Below are positions 15,792-25,378 of a stretch of DNA of 64,000 nt, one piece after another (within the stretch, counting starts at the first letter, position 1; each line of letters opens with the position of its first letter). The stretch is taken from IMG/VR virus record IMGVR_UViG_3300020428_000007, positions 62,001-126,000 of that record. One strand, 5' to 3'. A program made the translations under genes and the position numbers. The stretch comes from a virus. Under the pieces are notes generated by a model that worked only from the letters and a program-made list of their open reading frames with translations, was not told where the DNA came from and made no database searches.

Positions 15792-16316
15792 TTAAGTAAA
15801 CGCTACGTCTAAATCGGTAGTAGAGTATTCGCGAGAATCAACAAAACCGCCAAGTAGTTTCATATCAGCGTCTGACTCTTCATCGCCTACAGTACCTAAA
15901 TACGATACGTTGGATATTTCTGCTAGAGTAGGTAAGTCTGATTCTGTAACAACATTAGAACCTATATTTCTGTCTAATACCAAGAAAGCAAACCAAGTAG
16001 GCGTGCCTTCATTTATTTGTCTGAACAGTTCTAAACTTTCGCTTAGAGGCCACTGAACAAAGTTATAGTTCGGGAATCGAGGCTGCATACTAGAGCCATA
16101 CACATTGAAGTTTAAAAGCGTATCTCCACGAGTAGAAGCCCAACTGAGAAGATTATTAACGATTACTTCTTGGTTGTCATCCATTCCTTTTATAGCTTCT
16201 AGCTCTTCACGCGTAGGCTGCGTACCACCTGCAAAGACAAAAAGCATTTTAGAGCAAGGGGCACTAAAGGCAGAATAGTTAGATAGTCTAACAAATGAAT
16301 CTGAAACGTTTATCAT
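15792..16316 (-). CDS. Tandem-array protein 16, short type, 174 aa
   Basis: Short member of the array. It has the N-terminal phage-specific module with MLFVFAGGTQPTREELEAI (the F-x-G-x-x-P-T signature) and a C-terminal strand pair with YLGTVGDEESDADM, equivalent to GTVGAVDSGSDM in sister genes. There is no discoidin insertion. Likely a virion surface or baseplate-associated protein. One-base overlap with the upstream member (stop/start). Last gene of the array. Confidence 0.7.
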   Translation of the reverse strand: MINVSDSFVRLSNYSAFSAPCSKMLFVFAGGTQPTREELEAIKGMDDNQEVIVNNLLSWASTRGDTLLNFNVYGSSMQPRFPNYNFVQWPLSESLELFRQINEGTPTWFAFLVLDRNIGSNVVTESDLPTLAEISNVSYLGTVGDEESDADMKLLGGFVDSREYSTTDLDVAFT

Positions 16317-17242
16317 TATACGTCCTCCACTTCGTCTGCAACAATTTCGCAGTGAACTAATCGAGCCGCTTGAGCAGGCTGGTGGTTTGTTTTAGCTAGA
16401 ACCATTTCGGATGGTGATAGAGCGGAACCTACATTCATCCAAATGAAAGGAAAAGTTGTACCAAGTACATTTACCGAAGTATGACTAACTAAGTCAAATA
16501 GGATAAGACCCCAAGTAACGTCATTCTTTGGAGTATTTACAAAGTCTGTTTTGTTAGAGAAGAAGTAAATACTTTCTATCCCCACTGTAGATATAGGTGC
16601 TACGTCAAACTGAACACGAACACGACTGCTATTAATAGGCTCTGCAAACTCTATTCTATCTTTCACATTATTCGAGTCTACCACTAAAGCAGTAGCCCAA
16701 TCGCCGTTACCTTCATTTAGTGCTTCATCAAAGTACTTTACACTAAAATGACCGTAATTGTAGGTAGCTGGAAAACGATAGTCAATACCATCAATTTGTG
16801 AATTTGATTCAAATTCAAATTCAATGTAGTCCCCTTCTTTTATGTACGTGTTACTGTACCAACGGTTAGACGGTAGGTGGTTAAATACATTAAGAAAATC
16901 GAAACGCTTGGCTTGTTCTATCTCTATATTTGTATCGACACTCAAAGGAACTAAATTGTTTATTTGTCCGCTACGAGAAATATCACTCCCATGACCCTTA
17001 AAGTGTATTCCAGTGTCTCCTGGTACACCTCTAAAGATAATAGAACTAGTATCGTCATTGTAAAGGAACTCAGACTCTATGACCGCACTGCACTCGTTAT
17101 ACATAGATATAGGGTCTGTAGGGTCGAAAGTAAACAAATTTTTGTTAGCTGGAATATCTGAGCTAAACAAGAATATTTTACATTGCTTTTTAGAAAGATT
17201 CTTTAAGGTCTTTCCTAGGCTTTTTGATTGCTCTATAATCAT
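16316..17242 (-). CDS. Tandem-array protein 15, discoidin-like type, 308 aa
   Basis: Three-part layout. An N-terminal module (FLFSSDIPANKNLFTFDPTD) comes first. A beta-sandwich of about 130 residues resembling F5/8 type C (discoidin/galactose-binding) domains follows, with YFDEALNEGNGDW and FAEPINSSRVRVQF. The C-terminal module has VTWGLILFD and FIWMNVGSA. The middle domain suggests glycan binding at the cell surface. A paralogue of its neighbours; which one is closest cannot be told by eye. Confidence 0.7.
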   Translation of the reverse strand: MIIEQSKSLGKTLKNLSKKQCKIFLFSSDIPANKNLFTFDPTDPISMYNECSAVIESEFLYNDDTSSIIFRGVPGDTGIHFKGHGSDISRSGQINNLVPLSVDTNIEIEQAKRFDFLNVFNHLPSNRWYSNTYIKEGDYIEFEFESNSQIDGIDYRFPATYNYGHFSVKYFDEALNEGNGDWATALVVDSNNVKDRIEFAEPINSSRVRVQFDVAPISTVGIESIYFFSNKTDFVNTPKNDVTWGLILFDLVSHTSVNVLGTTFPFIWMNVGSALSPSEMVLAKTNHQPAQAARLVHCEIVADEVEDV

Positions 17243-17252
17243 TACATCAACC

Positions 17253-17813
17253 TTAATTAAGTTTGAATTTAATAGAAGACAGCTTGATAACTTTATCTAA
17301 AGTAACCTCAGTGTCAGAAATTTGAACCTCGCCGCCGTTTTCAACAGTATCAACGCGAGACATATTAATATAAAAAATAGCGTCAGTAGCGTCCACCAAA
17401 GGGTTTTCTAAATTAAAGTAATAAGATCTTACTACCATTGTAAGCAAGAAGCCTGCTTGACCTTCGGCTAATATACCAAACTTCGTTTCTGGACTTAATG
17501 AAGAATCAAATTCTATCAAGTCTTCATTAATTAGCGTCCACATTGAAGAATCTGCGTGAGTGAAACCTGCCGTACCCAAAAGAGTGTGTCCTAAATCATC
17601 TGAGATATAAGACAAAACATCCTTAATATTTACGTTACCTATATCACCAGTCGTTTGATTAAAGCGACCAGCTTCTACAGCTTGTTGGAATTCATCAGCC
17701 GTAGGAGGCGTACCTGTGAAAAGTGCAAAAACCATTTGACCTTCGTTAGTAACTTCGTATTCAATACCAACATAGTTGTTTGCCACAATAGACATTGATT
17801 TATTAATAAACAT
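17253..17813 (-). CDS. Tandem-array protein 14, short type, 186 aa
   Basis: Short form with MVFALFTGTPPTADEFQQAV near residue 28, then a helical/beta middle and a C-terminal strand module ending in LDKVIKLSSIKFKL. No discoidin insertion. TAATG overlap with the upstream array gene shows translational coupling. Function inferred only from membership of the array. Confidence 0.7.
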   Translation of the reverse strand: MFINKSMSIVANNYVGIEYEVTNEGQMVFALFTGTPPTADEFQQAVEAGRFNQTTGDIGNVNIKDVLSYISDDLGHTLLGTAGFTHADSSMWTLINEDLIEFDSSLSPETKFGILAEGQAGFLLTMVVRSYYFNLENPLVDATDAIFYINMSRVDTVENGGEVQISDTEVTLDKVIKLSSIKFKLN

Positions 17814-18841
17814 TAAAAGCTCTCCTTGGCTACAAACTTAAATTCAAGATTGAGCAAACTGTTAACACGCCCGGGTATAGGGTCTTCGTTAGAGAATATA
17901 GCTTCTCTTGGATCAAGAGGCCCACCAGCAGCGCTGACAATGTAAGGCATTTCAGGACTTACTTCAATAAATGTCTGATTTACAGATAGTATACATGGAA
18001 CTAGCAGCATCCAGCCGATAGTTGTTTGCGTATCTACTACAGTAGGTGTAGCACCGTAAAAAGAGATTTGTGCAATACGAGTATTCAAGCTAGGAGAAGG
18101 TTCATTGAACTTAAAGCGAATTTTTCTAGTAGTCACTTCATCGAACCGAATCGTACTAAGACTAGATAGAGTTAAATCAACGGTATGGAAAGTTACCCAA
18201 TCGCCGTTACCTTCATTCAAAGTATTATCCCAGCGCTGAATTTCTGTAGTCCCTACAAAAGCGTTGCTTTCTCGACTACTATCGAACTCGATTAGATCGA
18301 CAGGAACTTCTTTTTCAAAATCACACTCTAGATACAAGCCCGTAGTGCCTTCAGGAATCTCAGTATAAAAAGCAGCGTTGGTATTAAAATCGTTCAGACC
18401 TGGAGTGAAGATAAAAGGAAAAGGAACTGTCGTTTCGTTTTCTGAAACTATCGAGTTTTTATCATAGTCTAATAGATTAGTATTAGCAGTCTTAGGGATG
18501 TGTCTTGTCTTCTTCTTAGCATAGTCATAGTATCCTAACTTAGGAATACCAATAGGAACACCACGCTGCGACCATGCCACCTTGTCTTTTCTAGGACGAG
18601 AAGCTGTAACAAAGTTGGCTTGAACCATATTATTGTAGATAGCTTGCCAATTTAGAGTTCTGAAATCCTTAACAGGATAATCTAATATCTCATTAGAGTT
18701 AACAAACAAATCAAATGGTATTTCAGAGGGATTGGTAGGGGCAGTCCCTTCAAAAGCAAACGCGTAGTAATAAGGCCCTAGCTTGTCTACTATGTTGTGG
18801 GATCTAGTGTTACCAGAATAATCTAACATGCGTTTCCTCAC
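17813..18841 (-). CDS. Tandem-array protein 13, discoidin-like type, 342 aa
   Basis: The N-terminal module has YAFAFEGTAPTNPSEIPFDL. The middle beta-sandwich carries the recurrent WDNTLNEGNGDWVTFHTVDL and a TRKIRFKF strand typical of discoidin-like folds. The C-terminal module begins TTIGWMLLVP. An ARP/RK-rich segment around residues 80-110 corresponds to the part that describes a long loop in sister proteins. Probably a glycan-binding virion protein. Confidence 0.7.
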   Translation of the reverse strand: MRKRMLDYSGNTRSHNIVDKLGPYYYAFAFEGTAPTNPSEIPFDLFVNSNEILDYPVKDFRTLNWQAIYNNMVQANFVTASRPRKDKVAWSQRGVPIGIPKLGYYDYAKKKTRHIPKTANTNLLDYDKNSIVSENETTVPFPFIFTPGLNDFNTNAAFYTEIPEGTTGLYLECDFEKEVPVDLIEFDSSRESNAFVGTTEIQRWDNTLNEGNGDWVTFHTVDLTLSSLSTIRFDEVTTRKIRFKFNEPSPSLNTRIAQISFYGATPTVVDTQTTIGWMLLVPCILSVNQTFIEVSPEMPYIVSAAGGPLDPREAIFSNEDPIPGRVNSLLNLEFKFVAKESF

Positions 18842-19584
18842 ATACTAAAACGGGGGTTATTAGAAGGTTCACCAGACGGAATGAATTTTAAACCGACAGG
18901 TGATACGAATTTAAAGCTTGTTGGTTGAACTTCATTTTCTACAATGTTCATAAAACTAACAGGCTTGGTTTCTGTACTGACACCAGCAACGTCAATAGTA
19001 GAATTTCTTGAAGCTACTACTGACTCAACATCTATATCGAAAGAGACTTGACCCTCAAAATAGGTTGCGGTAGTCCAAATAGACTCGCCGTTCAAGAACT
19101 TTACGTCTAACGATGCAGGAGTCTTTAAAGTTCGAGTATCTAAGATTCGTGGAACAAATTCAGAAGGACCTAGTGCCTTGTCTATCTGTTCATTTATCTG
19201 CGAAAAGAACACAGTAGAGTACGTTACTTCTAAAGCTGGTTCAGCTTGCATCTGTTTTGACTCTGAACCTACTAGATAGGTCATATAGTTAGAAGTTGTT
19301 ACTGTACTTATTGTAGCATCTGCTACAAACTCACCTAGTATTGTAGCATCAAGAGAGTAAAGCATTGCAACCTTCTTAAACTCTTGATCTTCTAAGAAGT
19401 AAGTACTTTGAGTAGCTCCACTGGATAGGATACTTTCGGTGTTGAAGTTGCTTTGTGTTATCGAGTAAACTGATACAGGGCCTGGAGTCTTAAAGAAGTG
19501 AGAACCAGATAGATTCTCACCATCGAATACATAAGTACCGGGCTCAAACTGATCAGCTACATACGGAATGACTTGTAGTAGCAT
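18838..19584 (-). CDS. Array-embedded beta protein, 248 aa
   Basis: It overlaps the next array gene by ATGA. Unlike its neighbours it lacks the F-x-G-x-x-P-x-S/T-x signature and discoidin motif. The sequence is Ser/Thr/Val-rich and probably all beta, which suits a fibre or decoration protein. Its closing strands (VQPTSFKFVSPVGLKFIP) resemble the C-terminal strands of the long array proteins, so it may be a diverged member. Confidence 0.65.
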   Translation of the reverse strand: MLLQVIPYVADQFEPGTYVFDGENLSGSHFFKTPGPVSVYSITQSNFNTESILSSGATQSTYFLEDQEFKKVAMLYSLDATILGEFVADATISTVTTSNYMTYLVGSESKQMQAEPALEVTYSTVFFSQINEQIDKALGPSEFVPRILDTRTLKTPASLDVKFLNGESIWTTATYFEGQVSFDIDVESVVASRNSTIDVAGVSTETKPVSFMNIVENEVQPTSFKFVSPVGLKFIPSGEPSNNPRFSM

Positions 19585-19593
19585 ATCTTTCCC

Positions 19594-20175
19594 TTATTCA
19601 GCAGGAGGTGTCTCTGGCTCGGCAGCAGGTGGAACAGGTTGTACATCAAATTGAATTACAACATCATTCATTTTATGTCTGCGTGAAGTGCTGATTAGTG
19701 TATTTGCAATTTCCATATCAGACCCAGAGTCTACTGCACCTACTGTACCTACAACGTTCCAATAAGATACACTGTTAGTAGGGTTATTGTCTGGGTGTTG
19801 ATACATCCAAAACCAAGTTGCCGTTTTATCGTCAGTAAGTCCGAAAGCAGTTTCATCACGTTGCGAAAACAAAAACTCTATTTGAGATTGCGTTACCAGT
19901 CGGCGCTGATTCATGTTATTGAACATGATATTCAAAAGCTCTGTATATCCAGCATTTGCGATAGCGTCTTTCATTTGACCTGCATACAACCAACCATCAG
20001 CATGGTAATTAGTTGTATCAGCAAGTGCTTGCATTTCTGCTTGCGTAGGAGGAGTACCGTCAAACAATATAACAGATATACTATCGTTAGCGTTGCCGTA
20101 ACACTCCCAATAGAGTTTAAGCAACATAGCCCTAAAGTCGTCATTAATTTCAATGTTCTGCATGTTTTTCTCCAA
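19594..20175 (-). CDS. Tandem-array protein 11, short type, 193 aa
   Basis: Short form: VILFDGTPPTQAEMQALAD, then NYHADGWLYAG (shared with the 25378-25920 gene as YHAHGWPYF), TATWFWMYQ and VVGTVGAVDSGSDME. It ends in a Pro/Glu-rich tail (VPPAAEPETPPAE). ATG at 20173-20175; a second Met follows five residues in. Closest visible relative is the 25378-25920 protein. Confidence 0.7.
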   Translation of the reverse strand: MEKNMQNIEINDDFRAMLLKLYWECYGNANDSISVILFDGTPPTQAEMQALADTTNYHADGWLYAGQMKDAIANAGYTELLNIMFNNMNQRRLVTQSQIEFLFSQRDETAFGLTDDKTATWFWMYQHPDNNPTNSVSYWNVVGTVGAVDSGSDMEIANTLISTSRRHKMNDVVIQFDVQPVPPAAEPETPPAE

Positions 20176-20192
20176 ACTCGTTCATCTTTAAA

Positions 20193-21260
20193 TTAAAAAG
20201 TGTTGTCTATATCGATAAAGCCTCTTTGCAGTCGAGGTATATCTAAATTAGTCGCCTGTAGTGTATCAAACTCCAAGGGTGCGCCAGAGTTGTCTCCACT
20301 CTTACCTACGTTCAATAGCATAGCAGGATATCCTGGGTCTGGTTCAGCAAATGAACTAGCATATATCTTCTCATAGTAGCCAGAGTAAGTATCACGCTCA
20401 GGTAACATAAGAGCCCATGTAACAGTTCTTGAATCTTTACCCCAATCTGGTTCGTTTCCATAGAACTGAATTTGGTTCATAGCGAAAGTGCCGCCAGGTC
20501 CGTTACCAATTACCTTGAATCTGGTAGATGTTATATCTGGAAATTCAAAATACATTTGAGTGCTATATACAGTATCATAAAGATTATACTGGTCTACTGC
20601 TGTATACCAACCACCGTTACCGTCATTTAGTGTTTCGTCCCAAGCCTGTATAGTCCATAAGTTTGGTACGTTACCTGCGTTAGTCCAAGTCTTTAGAACC
20701 ATTTGATTGATAGTTACAGGTTGGTCGTAAATAAACATGTGACCTGACGGACTAGAGTCATCAATAACTGAGCCGCCGTAGTTATTGATACTTTTTATTC
20801 GGTGTTCGTCATAGCGGCGAATCAATAAATCGTATCGATAAAGCCAGTGTGACTTACGTAGTGTATTTTCATCATCGTCATGAGAAGCTGGGTCTAGTAG
20901 TTGAGGTTCAAGTTCATCAGTCCAGTACTTTAGTGGAACACTACGTCTAGGTACTAGATGCCACTTGCGCCACTTAGGACTAAAGCCGTGGATATACGTT
21001 CCGAACTCCATATCACCAGTAAGTGCCCAGTAATGTTTTGAATTTTCCGAAACTCTTTCTACATCAATCTGCTGGCTTGCAACAGTATGCTTTTGCATTT
21101 CAAAAGGGTCTTTAATATCAAAAGGAAGATCGTTAATAGACTCAGGTGGCGTACCATCAAACAAGTGAAGCATAGCTGAACCTGTTTTCGGTGCATTAGT
21201 AGAAAACGCATAATAGAAAGCACTGATAGAAAAGCTTTCTTTAGAAGAAAATAAAAACAT
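20193..21260 (-). CDS. Tandem-array protein 10, discoidin-like type, 355 aa
   Basis: The N-terminal module is SAMLHLFDGTPPESINDLPF, with a polar loop segment of about 90 residues after it. The discoidin-like sandwich contains WDETLNDGNGGWYTAVDQYN and STRFKVIGNGPGGTF. The C-terminal module has VTWALMLPERD and MLLNVGKSGDN. All three parts are shared with the next two genes. Likely a receptor- or glycan-binding surface protein. Confidence 0.7.
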   Translation of the reverse strand: MFLFSSKESFSISAFYYAFSTNAPKTGSAMLHLFDGTPPESINDLPFDIKDPFEMQKHTVASQQIDVERVSENSKHYWALTGDMEFGTYIHGFSPKWRKWHLVPRRSVPLKYWTDELEPQLLDPASHDDDENTLRKSHWLYRYDLLIRRYDEHRIKSINNYGGSVIDDSSPSGHMFIYDQPVTINQMVLKTWTNAGNVPNLWTIQAWDETLNDGNGGWYTAVDQYNLYDTVYSTQMYFEFPDITSTRFKVIGNGPGGTFAMNQIQFYGNEPDWGKDSRTVTWALMLPERDTYSGYYEKIYASSFAEPDPGYPAMLLNVGKSGDNSGAPLEFDTLQATNLDIPRLQRGFIDIDNTF

Positions 21261-21261
21261 G

Positions 21262-22392
21262 TTAACCCTCCGAGAACTTTATGTTAAAGCTATTACATCT
21301 AACAATAGACCCACCATCTAGGTCTCTAGCTTTGTTTAGAATCAACATGTGGTTAGAGTCTGTTATGTCTCCTACGCTACACATCAAAATAGGAAGTCTA
21401 CCTACTTGGGTCTCGCTGGAAGTATACACTCTTGGGAAATCATCAGTGCGATTTTCGTATGCATGTGGATAGACAAGAGCCCAAGTAATATCGTGAGTAT
21501 CTTGTGCGTCATCAGGTTCAACGCTAGACAACAAAGATATATGCTTGATATGCCAACTATATCTACCTGTATTTACCCCACTAACTTTAAACTTACGTGC
21601 AGTTACTTGTGGAATGTCCACAATTATATCTGACTCTACGTTAAAAGAAACTACAGATTCATCGTTGCGCCAGTGTTCTACCCACACAGAATTGGTTTCG
21701 TCCCAAACTTCAACAACTACAACACCGCTGGTATAAGGGGTTGAGCCGTGCGAATACACTTCTAACTTATCTACTGTTACATCTTTACCGAAATCCATAT
21801 ATAGGCCAGTATCGTCGGAGAATGCGTATCGCCCACCAAAGTTTAATCCGTAATTAGCCCAAGTATCACCTTGGATGCCTGGAGTTCCTATATAACGCTC
21901 GTTGTAATAAGAATATGAACCGAAATAAGTTATCCAGCGGTGATGTTGAACTTCATTTAACGACAACTCATTTTCAGATCCAGGTTTAAGCGAGTATCTA
22001 TCAGATGCATCCGCTCTATCAGGATTTGCTTCTAGATAATCAGTATGCAGTTCATACCTGCCTTGTGTCTTGGCATAAAGTCTCCAACATTTACGACGAA
22101 GATCCCAATGTGAAGATTTTACAGGAACTACGTTTAAGCTATGAAAAGATTCATGCGTATCGGCATTAGGTAATTCTCGAACTTTACCAGATATCATAAC
22201 TTGTGCAATACTGTTTCTATCAGTATCGTAAACGTTTTGAATATCCCAAGGAATTTCTTCTAGCGACTGAGGAACAGGACCAGAAAAAAGATAAACGTAG
22301 CTACGATCCCTACCTCCGGCGGTAGAATCATACGAAGTAAAGAACCTTGAAAAGGAATACGCGAAGCTACTTTTTGAACTAAAGGTAAACAT
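21262..22392 (-). CDS. Tandem-array protein 9, discoidin-like type, 376 aa
   Basis: It starts MFTFSSKSSFAYSF, similar to MFLFSSKESFSISAF of the neighbour at 20193, which shows recent duplication. YLFSGPVPQSLEEIPWDIQN is the N-terminal signature. The discoidin part has MDFGKDVTVDKLEVYSHG, VEVWDETNSVW and ARKFKVSGVNTGRYSW. The C-terminal part has ITWALVYPHAYEN and ILMCSVGDITDS. This is one of the clearest full-length examples of the architecture. Confidence 0.75.
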   Translation of the reverse strand: MFTFSSKSSFAYSFSRFFTSYDSTAGGRDRSYVYLFSGPVPQSLEEIPWDIQNVYDTDRNSIAQVMISGKVRELPNADTHESFHSLNVVPVKSSHWDLRRKCWRLYAKTQGRYELHTDYLEANPDRADASDRYSLKPGSENELSLNEVQHHRWITYFGSYSYYNERYIGTPGIQGDTWANYGLNFGGRYAFSDDTGLYMDFGKDVTVDKLEVYSHGSTPYTSGVVVVEVWDETNSVWVEHWRNDESVVSFNVESDIIVDIPQVTARKFKVSGVNTGRYSWHIKHISLLSSVEPDDAQDTHDITWALVYPHAYENRTDDFPRVYTSSETQVGRLPILMCSVGDITDSNHMLILNKARDLDGGSIVRCNSFNIKFSEG

Positions 22393-22394
22393 AA

Positions 22395-23468
22395 TTACTC
22401 CAAAAACAGTTTCAAAGAAGTAGGTTCAATCTTTTGTTTTGCACCTATGTCCGTAGCTTTTTCTACAAACAGTGTTCCAAAAGAATCATTATCCCCTACA
22501 GTCATTGCCAGCAAAGGACAATTACTTTGTGTGCTATAGTCTGCATGTATGTTATACATATCAAAATCAGTACCACTATATCTATTATAGACACCGTTCC
22601 AGTAAGGCAGCATTATACACCAACGAACTGTTTTGGTAGTATCAATATTGACAGGCTCTGCATTGGTATAAAACGTTAGATACTTTAATATCCAACCGTA
22701 ATAACCTGTGTCTCCCGGTACAAGTCGAATCGTCTTAGCAACTACAGGATTAGCGAGAGCAACAAATGATTTATCATTGCCGCCTGGATACGACACACGT
22801 TCCGCTCTGTCCCACTCTTGGGTATCTTCATTAAACACATCTAAGTCAAAGTATGAGTTATCGTAACGAGAGCCTGAATGAGTTTGATGGATACCTACGT
22901 GTGAAATAGTCTGCTCCGTTTCAAACTCTACAACAAATGGGTCGTTGTATGCATATCGATTAGGAGATACATAGAACTGACTTGCACTATTGCCTTCTGC
23001 AAAATCATCGGGGTCTAAACTCATAGCCAAGAAAGTAGGTACTATAGTTCTAAATCCAGAGAATTGATCTTCTGTGGTTAGCGTACCTGCTCTTTCTTTT
23101 TGCCAGTTTTCCTCGTTCACTACTAAACGTGGGAAAATGCGCCAAACACTATTCGCTTCGTCTAGATAAGGAATGTTGATAAGGCTAGCCTGGTCAACTG
23201 AACCATCACCTCTTACCAGATAAGGGTCTAGTTCGAAAGCACCACTGTCAGAGTGGTACGTTATGTTTGAGTGCGTGTGTGCGCAACTATTTCTGACTAT
23301 ATCAAAAATGTTCTTGGTATCAAAAGGCGCTTGTGCTAAAGAGCTAGGTGGTTCACTGTCAAAGTAGAAAATCATACCTCGACCACCACCGCTTTGCGCT
23401 TCTGCTTTTCCTAAGAATATTTCCGACATAGAGTGCATCTGTGCATGTTGATGTTTAAATAAATACAC
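22395..23468 (-). CDS. Tandem-array protein 8, discoidin-like type, 357 aa
   Basis: MIFYFDSEPPSSLAQAPFDT is the N-terminal signature. The discoidin-like middle has VEFETEQTISHVGIHQTHSG, DVFNEDTQEWDRAERV and AKTIRLVPGDTGYYGW. The C-terminal module has VRWCIMLPYWNG and LLAMTVGDND. Its GDTGYYGW turn matches TGRYSW and SGYYDM in sisters, suggesting a conserved aromatic ligand-contact loop. Confidence 0.7.
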   Translation of the reverse strand: MYLFKHQHAQMHSMSEIFLGKAEAQSGGGRGMIFYFDSEPPSSLAQAPFDTKNIFDIVRNSCAHTHSNITYHSDSGAFELDPYLVRGDGSVDQASLINIPYLDEANSVWRIFPRLVVNEENWQKERAGTLTTEDQFSGFRTIVPTFLAMSLDPDDFAEGNSASQFYVSPNRYAYNDPFVVEFETEQTISHVGIHQTHSGSRYDNSYFDLDVFNEDTQEWDRAERVSYPGGNDKSFVALANPVVAKTIRLVPGDTGYYGWILKYLTFYTNAEPVNIDTTKTVRWCIMLPYWNGVYNRYSGTDFDMYNIHADYSTQSNCPLLAMTVGDNDSFGTLFVEKATDIGAKQKIEPTSLKLFLE

Positions 23469-23479
23469 AAGTTACCTCT

Positions 23480-24841
23480 TTATTCTTTAACTATAAATAA
23501 ACCATCGCTAGTATAAACCTGGGCTAAGTTACCTGACCTACGATAATCAAAGTAATAAAATCGATAGTAGTCCCTAGGTCCTGCCATCATTAAACTAGTT
23601 CCTTCGTCTGCGGAGTAACTACCGTACCCCGTATAGCCGTAAGCATCATGTAATGTCCTACCAAAGTCACGATACCATAAGTCTAGTTTTTCTCTACTAA
23701 ATGTACCAGTAGGTCCGTTACCTGCATAGTCTGCTTCTTCCTCTGCAAACCAAGACAGTAAAGCTTGAACCTCATCTTGAGTAGCCAGACGGTGGTTTGC
23801 AAATTCAGGTCTGTCGGTATCTAAAAACTCTTGAATACTCATTTCTCTAGTATGGTAAAGCTTCAACCAAGTTAAGCCTACATACGTAGAGTACTGAGCG
23901 TCTGAGAATAGAGTTTCTTTTGGATACAAAGGAGTTTGGACAATGTAGTCAGGCTCAATGCCTTTACGTACAAGCATAACACCAGTATCAGATCTAGAAT
24001 ACGTTATGTCTTGGTCGTATCTCCAATCAAAGACACTTCCATTAGACCAGTAACCCCCTCCACCTAATTTCTCACTTTGCTCTGAGTTAGGTTGATCTCT
24101 GGAAAACTCATACCACCAGCCGTATGCAGGTCCACCTAAATATTCTCTTAAAGCGTTATCAATTTCAGTAGGATAACTACGAGATATAGCAGGAGATCCA
24201 CAGATAGAGTCAAACAGAGTAGCAGAAGGGTCAACAGATCTAATTATGTTATTTATAAACGTAATAGCTTCGTAGTTGTTAGCTACTCTCCAACCTGAGA
24301 ACATTGGGTCATCTTCAACTTCTTGTATACTCTTGCCGTTAGTTTCGCTAAGTTTCAACCACTCTAGACCAGTATAGTGATCGGCTGTTATTAAAGCGTC
24401 ACCTCCTCCTATCATGTCTCTGTGTGTAATGCCTTCATCAAGTTCTACGTTAGTCGAGGGCTCTTCAATAGTTAAAAGATATTGATGATCAGTTAACGTA
24501 TAAGGACTATCTACCTCGAACAAAGCAAATAAAACATCAAGTCCGCTGCTTTTAAAATTTAGACTGCAAGAATCTAAGTCAACTGTAGCAGGAATACTTA
24601 AAGTGAAAACAGGTTCAGCATACAAGTAATATTTAGAACTGTCTGTTAAGTCACTAGGTATAGAACCTGATATAGTTTTAGGTTTAAATATTTGAGATAC
24701 ATCAGACTCTTTTACCAATATGTTATCGAATGTACCTTTTTCAGTAGTTACTTTTATGTCTATTTTGGCAGGATACGGGTATATCCTGCCTGGGTCTCCA
24801 AACGCACTATAAATAGTGTCTACGGAAAGTAGCTTACTCAT
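23480..24841 (-). CDS. Array-embedded protein with duplicated lectin-like module, 453 aa
   Basis: It differs from its neighbours. Two repeats begin YTGLEWLKLSETNGKSIQEV and YVGLTWLKLYHTREMSIQEF and continue to GWRVANNYEA and NHRLATQDEV. This W-L-x-L ... R-x-A-T-x-x-E module is familiar from secreted marine gammaproteobacterial proteins and resembles Lcl/C-type-lectin-like domains. The region after each repeat is aromatic-rich. It was probably acquired from a host surface or secreted protein and used here as an adhesin. Residues 1-135 are beta-rich and unassigned. Confidence 0.7.
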   Translation of the reverse strand: MSKLLSVDTIYSAFGDPGRIYPYPAKIDIKVTTEKGTFDNILVKESDVSQIFKPKTISGSIPSDLTDSSKYYLYAEPVFTLSIPATVDLDSCSLNFKSSGLDVLFALFEVDSPYTLTDHQYLLTIEEPSTNVELDEGITHRDMIGGGDALITADHYTGLEWLKLSETNGKSIQEVEDDPMFSGWRVANNYEAITFINNIIRSVDPSATLFDSICGSPAISRSYPTEIDNALREYLGGPAYGWWYEFSRDQPNSEQSEKLGGGGYWSNGSVFDWRYDQDITYSRSDTGVMLVRKGIEPDYIVQTPLYPKETLFSDAQYSTYVGLTWLKLYHTREMSIQEFLDTDRPEFANHRLATQDEVQALLSWFAEEEADYAGNGPTGTFSREKLDLWYRDFGRTLHDAYGYTGYGSYSADEGTSLMMAGPRDYYRFYYFDYRRSGNLAQVYTSDGLFIVKE

Positions 24842-25378
24842 TTACATCACCAATAAATCACCTACGTCAATACTTAGACTGGATGGGAAAATTAAGTCTT
24901 GGTCTGTAAGATTTAATTTAACTAGCTGCATATCTCCGCCTTCACCCATAAGACTTACTGCACCTGTGAATGCATAGTGCTGATTATCAAGAGAAGCCGA
25001 CATTGACCGTATAGCAAACCAACTAGCAGTACCAGAATTAAACTGATTTTGTGCGTGTGCGTCTTTGGTGTAATCAGCTCGGTCTCGTTGATTAAACTTA
25101 AAAGATACCACGTTATCTTCGATAGAGATATTTTTAGAAAAATCGTTTAAGACAAAACGGCGAATTATATCCATACTTCTATTAGAAGTGAAGGCATCCC
25201 ACTTAGAAGGGTCAATCCATCCAGTTCCATCTGGTAGGTAAATGTTTGAAAGTTCTAATTCAGATTTAGTAGGAAGAGTACCAGCATAAATATCTAGTAT
25301 CATTGAGTGACCTAAGTCCTGACCAAATCTATTTTGCAAAGAGAAATTTAATATATCACTAGTTGCAAGAATAGTCAT
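24842..25378 (-). CDS. Tandem-array protein 6, short type, 178 aa
   Basis: Short form with MILDIYAGTLPTKSELELSN, then TASWFAIRS and FTGAVSLMGEGGDMQL. The closing strands are FPSSLSIDVGDL. One base separates it from the lectin-like gene. Its start overlaps the stop of the 25378-25920 gene by one base (TAATG). Confidence 0.7.
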   Translation of the reverse strand: MTILATSDILNFSLQNRFGQDLGHSMILDIYAGTLPTKSELELSNIYLPDGTGWIDPSKWDAFTSNRSMDIIRRFVLNDFSKNISIEDNVVSFKFNQRDRADYTKDAHAQNQFNSGTASWFAIRSMSASLDNQHYAFTGAVSLMGEGGDMQLVKLNLTDQDLIFPSSLSIDVGDLLVM

